64,000 nucleotides of DNA from Ignelater luminosus (taxonomy: Eukaryota > Arthropoda > Insecta > Coleoptera > Elateridae). The stretch is from the NCBI GenBank assembly GCA_011009095.1, contig VTPC01002485.1:65402-129401 (forward strand), given 5' to 3'. Positions 56,930 through 64,000 of the stretch are shown here, one piece after another; position 1 is the stretch's first letter; every line of letters begins with the position of its first letter. Both the position numbers and the translations under genes were made by a program. The notes under the pieces were generated by a model. The model saw nothing but the letters and a program-made list of their open reading frames with translations, was not told the origin of the DNA and ran no database searches.

Positions 56930-58760
56930 AGCGCATGAAAGTGAAGAAGGCACTAAGATCAATAACTGGAAAGCAGCAGCTCCAGATGGTCTTCACAAAT
57001 TCTGTTTGAAGAGATCTTCATCTACGCACCAAGTGCTGTCTAAAAATTTCGCACAAGTGTTGTATAAACCTGAGCATTTCCCCCGAATATCTTACAAATC
57101 TTACTGTATAGGAACGCAAATTCTAAAGATCCGAAGAATTACCGGCCCATAACTTGCCTCTCAGTGATACATAAGTTACTAACATCTTTGATAAATAATG
57201 TTATCTATAAAACACTGCAAGGATAGCAGCTTAATAGTCGTTGAGCAGAAAAGATGTATCAAAGGGTCGGAAGGATACAAAGAGTAACTCACCGTAGAAT
57301 CAGTTGCCATAAAACTTGCTTTTGATTCCGTGCCGCACAGTTGGCTACAGCAGGTATTACAAATATTTAAAATATCCCAGCTTTGTTACACCATCTGATG
57401 CAATTCTGGCAAGTTAATTTGCTAATAAATAATCAAAACAACGGTGAAGCTGTAATAGAAAGGGGAATATTCCAAGGTGACCAATGGTTCTGCCTAGCAC
57501 TCTCCAAGTTGCTTAATAGTACCAATGCCGGAGTTAGATTTTAGATGTAAAGTAATATCAGGAAGAATAAAAACATCACTTGAGAAACTCATGAATATTA
57601 CTCGGACTTTTAGTGAAAATATAAGAATGGGCTTTAATCTAGACAAATGCGTTGTTGTGATGTTACATAAAGGGATACTTATCTACACTGATTATACTAT
57701 CTCTCGACTTTCTCAAGATGTGTTCTACAAATATCTGGGAGTACAACAGCGAAAAGGTCTCGAGCACTCAGTCCTGAAAGAAGAACTTAAAGACAAATAC
57801 AAAGCCAGACTCACAAAAGTACTCAATTTTAAAAACATTATAACTGCCATTAGTACCTGGGATATTCCAATTTTTACATATTGCTTTGGATAGTCAAGCG
57901 GAGTGAGACAGACTTGCAAGAGCTAGATAGGTTTACAAGACGTTTGTTTAATAAGTTCCGTTTTATACATCCACGTTCGGTTTTGGAAAGACTATATTTG
58001 CTGAGGGAAAGGTCTCATAAACGTCAGAGAATTTTGCAACAAGAAAGTGCGCATTTCCATGGTAACACTGTTTCCCCTATTGAGGAAAATTGCTTCAGAT
58101 CATTCTTACTCTTGTTTAAATCTTCCACGTAGGAAAGAAGAAAATGTAGCCATATCCAAGGCTGACTACATCCGCTTCTGGAAGGAAAATCCTACATGGG
58201 AAGTATTGCACGCAACTGGTAGACGTTAAGATCAATGAGAATACTTCCATATACCTACCACTGAACACATTACCGCTGGGTGTTAGCTCTTGGTAACTAA
58301 TGTCTACTTACACTGACGAACGTCATCTATCGCCAAATAGCCCTGAAACACGATTTGATTAAGAATCCGCTTCCTTATTCTGCAAACGTCTTAGAGAATT
58401 TTTAATTCAATAATTCTTGATCTTGCCGTCCGAGAAAACGATACCTACCTGCTGTATTGGGACAGAAATATTATTACCGACAACGCTGCCGATTACAATA
58501 GGCCTGATATTGTATTTGTTCATAAGGAGCAAAAGCAAGGATACATAATGAATATTGCTGTTCTTTTAACATCTAACGTTGTTAAGATCAAACGCCAAAA
58601 AGATAACCAAATATCAAAATCTGGAAAGTGAACTCAAAAGGATATGGAAGTTGACACATGTTACAATAATCTCAGTCGTAGTTTCTGTAAAAGAGCTGTC
58701 AGTAAGCATATCCACCATTAGCCCAATAAACTTGCTTTGCCACATGCCTGATTAACTACA
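56930..58760 (+). pseudogene. LINE reverse transcriptase and endonuclease relic
   Basis: The best frame (57525-57893) reads GFNLDKCVVVMLHKG and VFYKYLGVQQRKGLEHSVLK, then AISTWDIPIFTYCFG; it continues shifted at 57881 as SETDLQELDRFTRRLFNKF with HPRSVLERLYLLRE. Later comes SKADYIRFWKENPTWEVL and, near 58440-58560, LLYWDRNIITDNA then NRPDIVFVH and QGYIMNIAV. The last resembles the PD-(D/E)xK endonuclease core. The RT catalytic YADD block is lost in the region 57500-57530. Frameshifts occur near 57515, 57885, 58100 and 58600. Confidence 0.75.
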
Positions 58761-58830
58761 TGCAGAAAGCGACCGTTTTGCAAACCTGCATATTATATTG
58801 CATAAAAGCCCATACTGGTAAAGTTGGTTT
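56930..58830 (+). mobile_element. Decayed LINE with C-terminal endonuclease region, R2-like group
   Basis: Recognisable pieces in order: KAAAPDG then HKFCLKRSS near 56960, a PITCLS..YKLLTSL block near 57145, AFDSVPHSWLQQVLQIFK near 57320, RGIFQGDQW near 57460, the RT thumb frame at 57525-57893, then the C-terminal RPDIV.. MNIAV region near 58500. Order and wording fit LINEs with a restriction-like endonuclease after the RT, unlike the AP-endonuclease LINEs at 4.1 and 13.7 kb. The 5' part is missing and many stops are present. Confidence 0.75.
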
Positions 58831-58835
58831 CTCAC

Positions 58836-60715
58836 GATATATCGTGGTATAGTATTCCAAAATATATAATTTGTTTATGACTTAATTGCTACAGCTTACA
58901 GTGAATTTTACAAGTTCGTCACAGCAGGGTGTCATAAGTTCGCTTACCTGTGAAGACCTTTTCTAATATTGACACAGGATCGTATTGAGATAAGTTTTAC
59001 TTTCGTAAATAATTTTAAACTAAAATATTAGAAATATTCAGTACGGTCCTTGGTTTACCCAATCGTCTGTGACACGTTCCACCACTTGTATTTGTTGATT
59101 TTTATGAGGGGCCCGCTGTGAAATACTTAAGAAGTCAAAGTCATAAACGCACTATATGTTTTGGAATACTACTATAGCTATACGCACTGTAGGTGTCATC
59201 ACATTTTTGGCGACACGACGTCTAAGTAAATTGACGAGTATAATCTAAATCTGCGTTCTAATTTATCCGATTTAGAGTACCAAACTCAACAATTACTAAA
59301 TCTGTATTGTATTTGTGTAGAAAAGATTTTAATTTAAATCAAGTAACAATACTATAAAGACATTTTAAAAATAAACTTCTGTGTAATCTTGTTTAATTAG
59401 AAATGTTAATAAACAATCCTGCAGCAATCTTTACGACAATAACACTCATTGTAACATCCTAGTGATTAGAATCATCTAGTAGATAGTGTATGAGTACAAC
59501 CCCGTTGCTATTGAAACAAACCGATGATGTCTGCTCATGACTAAATTAGGGAATGTATGTTTAGAGAGTTAACAATGAAAACAAAGTCAATTTATTTTTT
59601 AGAACATTACCTTTGCTTTATTTTTACAACTCTCAATCTTAAACACATAAATCCTTAAAAACACTAATGTACCATAATCCTTTTAAAAGGCTTTGATAAG
59701 TTTGATGTGTTTATGTGAACTGAATTAGTACAGACTTTCAAACTCGCTCTAATACCTCTAATATTATAACAAACTATTATCACCTGCAAATAAATTATTT
59801 GGGGATGGTTATATTATTTTTGCTTATTTGCATTAACCTGTAAATTATTATCAATTTATCCAAAATTAACTGCTAAGGTTTCAATAACGAGAAGCCTTCT
59901 CTCACATTTTAATGTTATTTAGTTTTTTTATTATGCGGATATTTATCAAGTGTAGACTATCTTATAGATAGTACTACATTTTGCATTGTGATAATGTTGA
60001 TAATTTTAATAAAAGGGTTTTAAATGTAGATAAACTTATTATTATTGATGTCTATGCACTCATAAAAGTTAACATAGGACATATTTAGGGCACTTTTTTA
60101 GATGTCTGTAAAACAAAGTACATTTTAGATAGACTTGAAAACATCGTACTACAATAGACACTTAAGAATCTTAAGTCTTTTTTATAACAAAATGAGAGGT
60201 TTGATAAATCTAAAGCTTTTACGAAAACAGGGAATATAATCGAATACCTCCTCAAGTATTTTGTAACATTTTGAGAAAAAGAAATTGTTTCTTACATCAT
60301 ATTCTGCTGGTACCTTTTAAAATATTTTGAAGCAGAAAACTCAACCCCTTGATAGTTAATTTTATTTGCAAGACACAAATTATATGGTGCTCATCTGAAA
60401 ACTCGAACACAGCAACATCTAGGTAATTATCATACATAACCTCTTTCGAAAATTATAAGGACACCCAGAAGTCAAGTCAAAAAAATCAGGCAAAGCACGT
60501 GTCCCATTTTAATACTTACAATATTATATAGTGTGCCTCACTGATATCTACACACGCCCATATCTTCTTCATTTAGTAGTAGCACATTCATTTCAGATTT
60601 TTATCAGCTATACTAATAACCCTTCAAGTGAGATGTTTTAAAGCAAATTTATCTTGCACTAGCAGCCTAATTCAAATAGAAATAAACGTAAAATATTGAA
60701 GCAACAAAGTAAAAA
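58836..60715. other. Unassigned AT-rich stretch
   Basis: No gene or element was recognised. Composition is AT-rich and open frames are short. Confidence 0.4.
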
Positions 60716-60737
60716 CTCTCTCTCTCTCTCTCTCTCC
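60716..60737. repeat. (CT)n microsatellite
   Basis: An uninterrupted CT run of about eleven units followed by CCCTC. Confidence 0.95.
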
Positions 60738-61107
60738 CTCTTTCAGTAAATTAAGCAAAGCCAATGGCCAACGAGACAATCGTGCTAGGTGTGATAAAAC
60801 CATACGTTTTGAGTTTGTCGTTGAATACAGAACTGCAAAATATGCAAGAGTCGCTGCGTTACAAAATTCTGTAAAGAACAAATTATATAAGCAGAACAGA
60901 AAATAATCCAAAAGAGTTCCATTAATATTTATCTTTTAAACATAAGAGTTATTCTGAGATTTTTGATCCCTTCGAGCATTTTTTATCGAGCTATTCCATG
61001 GCGGCACTGAATTTAACAATTCCAGATTTTCTCTTGTGGAAACTCATAAAACAGCACGTGCACAAAGATCGGATTCTCAGAAATTAATCACTTAATAGAT
61101 GTCAATA
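60738..61107. other. Unassigned stretch
   Basis: Nothing was recognised between the CT tract and the TA-flanked element. Confidence 0.4.
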
Positions 61108-61264
61108 TACAGGGTGAATGTTTTTTATATCGCACCATACTTATAGGCAATATACCGTACTTTCCACAATCATTATATTTTTAGAAAATTTATTAAAGAG
61201 TATATTAGCTTTTATAAAATGAAAACTACTGCCACTGCAATATTAGTAAAATACTACATAATAG

Positions 61265-61690
61265 GAATTTGTGTCTATTAACTTCCCCGTTATTACTAAA
61301 TCTAACTTCATCTGAAAACAGTACAAGCTTTAAAAAGTTCTGGTTTCTTGTTGATTCTTTCCGAATGAATAAATTGATTAAACCGTATAACTTAAACGTA
61401 ATCTTCGTCGGTTACGTACTGAATTAACCTTTAATGGTACAAATAAGAAACATATTTACGTTGCGGTAATGTAAACATACCTGAGGTGATAAGGATGAAA
61501 TACTTTTGGTTTCAAAATGTAACAAACGGAGCTCTCACTAATTCCTATCGTTCCTGCAATAGCTCTTGGCTTGTGTAAGGATTCTCAACAATTTCTACCA
61601 ATATAGCGACTTCACTAACCTCGCCTGTTGCTTGTCGAAGTCTAACTTTTGGTTTAATAAAAGTTTCCTACTCTCTTAAATTTTTTTCCT
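61265..61690 (-). pseudogene. Transposase N-terminal half, Tc1/mariner superfamily
   Basis: On the minus strand, from about 61665: KPKVRLRQATGEVSEVAILV then EIVENPYTS, then after a frameshift IGISESSVCYILK with VFHPYHL, a helix-turn-helix and linker. Further on (61342-61265) QNFLKLVLFSDEVRFSNNGE and VNRHKF form the first catalytic-Asp block (FSDE). The FHPYH and FSDE..F..NG.VNRHN wording belongs to a Tc1/mariner-superfamily group common in insects. The second and third acidic residues are absent. Confidence 0.75.
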
Positions 61691-61716
61691 AACGGCCTGA
61701 AGGTACTATGTAATGG

Positions 61717-61984
61717 CACAGTACAAAAACCTTACGGAATCAGTACGTTTACTAAGATAAAAATTTTGTTACGTGTTTTTCGACGCGTGGTGACTGCGCA
61801 CTGAACAAAATTCAGTAAACAGTGGCGTACAATTGTTGTGTTGAATCTTGCAAAAACCACACTAACGCTTCGTACACCTATGCGGGCTGCGCGTGATGAC
61901 AATGTGCAGTAAAAATTTTGCACACAAAGATCAAAGCCGCCGACAACAAGTGAAACTACTGATTCCGTAAGGTTCTATGCTGTG
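61717..61984 (-). mobile_element. MITE copy B (268 bp)
   Basis: The ends are CACAGTACAAAAACCTTACG with GGAATCAGTA, and TACTGATTCCGTAAGG with TTCTATGCTGTG. A perfect 7-bp duplication GTAATGG precedes (61710-61716) and follows (61985-61991) the element. It is homologous along its length, in reverse orientation, to copy A at 14350-14576, with a small extra segment of about 40 bp. No coding capacity. Confidence 0.9.
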
Positions 61985-62058
61985 GTAATGGGCTTCTTCT
62001 ATTTGTAGCGATCTCTGTTGTGTATAAGTATGGTGCGAGATGAAAAACTCACAGTGTA

Positions 62059-64000
62059 TTGTAATTGTCCCAGCGGATATTCGCAAGCTGTCGAAATCTA
62101 GAGAGACTTGTAAGACATTCTGTCAATTTGTTAATTAAAAAGAAATCATTAAAACGTTATGATTAAATCATTTAGATACGAGTGCATACTGTGCATCTTG
62201 GACATTTTAGATTCTAGGTTCACTTTTCCGGATCTAACTTATGGGCCTGGAATTTGAGAGATCACTTTCAATATTATTGTAAAGTAGCCAAAAACATTGG
62301 ACAACAGTCTCCTCATTGCATTGACTTATTAGCAAATCGGCAATAACCTCTTGCTCGTTTTGCAAATACCTTAATCAGCAGTCCAATCAGTAATAAATCT
62401 GTTAATTAAACATAATGGAATGCCATACATCGCTTTTAGTTTCAGATAGAAGATTGTAGTCGTCCTCATGGTGGGAATATCAGTTTTCTAGTTTATTTTT
62501 ATATTGCCTATTTGCAGGACCAAGTTATAAATGATTTTCGAAACACTCATGCATAAATCTGATAATTTTATGGTTTATTATGGTTTTTACTCAACACAAG
62601 ATAAAAATTAAGGAAAACAAAAATTCTGCTTTTAGCTGAAATCCAAGAAATCCCGTCCGAGTAGATAAATCATTTGGCACTGAGATTTCTATTTTATGGT
62701 GTGTCAATAATCGTTGATTCCTGAGAGGCAAAGCTAGAATGCCAACTTGACAGACAAATAATTTGCGATGACGCGACACTCGATTTCTAATTTTCAATAA
62801 CACCTTGTTTGGAGTCAATTCCTTGATGACGCAGACGCGACGTTCAGAGAGTTAGAATAAGCAAATCAATAGTTTAGAATATGTACTCCAATTTATGAAT
62901 GGCCGTCATTTAATGTGTTTCAGTTCGTTATAGATGGTTATAGCATCTTGCTTCTAGGGTTATATACAATTCTTACAGTAAGATTTTGAATTCTTTCTTC
63001 GAGGTAACAACTAATAAGCCAAAATAATTAACCTCGGATTTGACTTTAACATTAATGGTGTAATTCATGTCTTTGCCCTTAAGGTCAACGCATAGATAGA
63101 TCTTCTATGAAAATACTTTCATCTAAGAGTTAGTATCATGTTATTTATTTTAGTGGCAAAGAGCGTGAATACTTTATCTTATGACACCAAATAACTCTCC
63201 TACCTATATGGAAAATTGTTTACTCAAAAGAAAAAGGAAAGCATATTGTACCTTATTCCCCAAGTGAATCAAGCTGATGGCGTTTCGTTTTTCTCTGCTA
63301 GTGATCAGATTTCCTTCGTGAATTGGGAATACCTTATCTGGTTAAACTTAACCGAACGTTTTGTATTCAGTATTCAGTGGTGGCTCGAAAATGATAAAAT
63401 CTCCAATTATTGGGTTTCTGAAGTATTGATAGAATGCATTTTTCTATCGATGAGACTTGTTTCTGAGGAGAGTTCTGTCATGGCACTTTACAATTCTTCT
63501 TTCAGTTGAAGTTTCCTTTAAACGTCTGTTTAATGCAGAAGTAAATAACACAAGTGTCTTGCCCATACCAGATTTGTTTTTTTGTTTTAATCAAAATTTT
63601 ATTTTGAGGTACTTACCTTTGTTTGGTATTTTACCATTTGACAAAGAAAAAAAAATCAAAATTTCCACATATGGATGTAGTGCTATACCATTGTCTGCTC
63701 ATATGGATACTGCTGTAAATGCAGAATTATTGATGTTTTTACGTAATAAAAGACGTTATCTGACATGAGAACTGTATTGAATTAAAAAACATAACAAAGT
63801 AAAAAAAAGAAACAAAAATTATTTGTGGAATTCTTTGAAATGTTCGGTATCACATAGACCTGGCTTATCTGGGCATTCGGTACAAACATTTCGGGTTAGT
63901 CTTCTTTGGCCTAACCTACGGTAAATAACACATATTTTTCGAAGTCCTCGACTTTTTCCTTCTTCTTTAGGCAAGTTTACCGTGACATGTTATTTTTTGG
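62059..64000. other. Unassigned right edge
   Basis: Open frames at 63216-63509 and 63457-63768 (plus) show no recognised motif and no splice context. Nothing else was identified up to the window end. Confidence 0.35.

Larger units (their letters stand above)
61110..62056 (-). mobile_element. Tc1/mariner-superfamily relic interrupted by a MITE
   Basis: The left end CAGGGTGAATGTTTTTTATA and the complement of the right end CACTGTGAGTTTTTCATC share the continuing TCGCACCATACTTATA block. TA flanks both ends (61108-61109 and 62057-62058). It carries a minus-strand transposase fragment and, at 61717-61984, a nested MITE. The transposase C-terminus is deleted. Confidence 0.8.

Noticed and set aside
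1..64000. CRISPR array or bacterial operon features
   Set aside because: The window shows eukaryotic transposons, no ribosome binding sites with compact genes and no regular spacer-repeat arrays.

Overview
The window looks like a stretch of an arthropod, very probably insect, nuclear genome. It is AT-rich, has no long intact open reading frame, and carries an insect-type mix of decayed transposons: Jockey-type and other LINEs, several Tc1/mariner-superfamily elements, hAT-like elements, foldback MITEs, a solo LTR and tRNA-derived sequences. I cannot name the order or species. No host protein-coding gene could be identified with confidence. The best candidate for host function is a TATA/initiator core promoter followed by a short non-coding first exon and splice donor near 10.13-10.24 kb, so much of the AT-rich remainder may be intron or intergenic.

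Layout: 0.2-1.4 kb is an element with about 100-bp inverted arms. 3.1-3.9 kb is a TA-flanked Tc1-like remnant. 4.1-8.0 kb is a nearly full-length but broken Jockey-type LINE. 10.1 kb holds the putative promoter. 13.7-14.8 kb is an internally deleted second LINE interrupted by a MITE. 16.9-18.0 kb is a mariner-like relic on the minus strand. 22.7-23.7 kb is a GT-rich segment with three divergent copies of a sequence module and a dense series of short hairpins. 24.05-24.65 kb is a foldback element. 27.4-29.0 kb is a TA-flanked element holding a transposase C-terminus and, antisense to it, a fragment of a PIN/FEN1-like protein family.

29.9-31.7 kb is a three-level nest: a hAT-like element with a perfect 8-bp target duplication contains a mariner, which contains a 360-bp hAT-like MITE that interrupts the mariner reading frame. 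37.7-38.1 kb is a solo LTR. 38.75-38.99 kb is an imperfect palindrome. 39.65-39.71 kb is a hammerhead-ribozyme-like motif of the type found in Penelope-like elements. 45.0-47.3 kb holds two adjacent elements ending in CACCCTGTA. 47.8-49.4 kb is a pseudogene of an uncharacterised multicopy arthropod protein family. 54.8 kb is a 184-bp foldback MITE. 56.9-58.8 kb is a decayed LINE with a C-terminal restriction-like endonuclease region (R2-like group). 61.1-62.1 kb is a Tc1/mariner-superfamily relic interrupted by a second copy of the 14.35-kb MITE.

The genes do not form a pathway. The window is a palimpsest of transposition in which nesting gives relative ages. All coding relics carry stops or frameshifts. 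Boundaries given for elements rest on terminal repeats and target duplications read by eye; family names rest on recognisable protein motifs, not on a database search.
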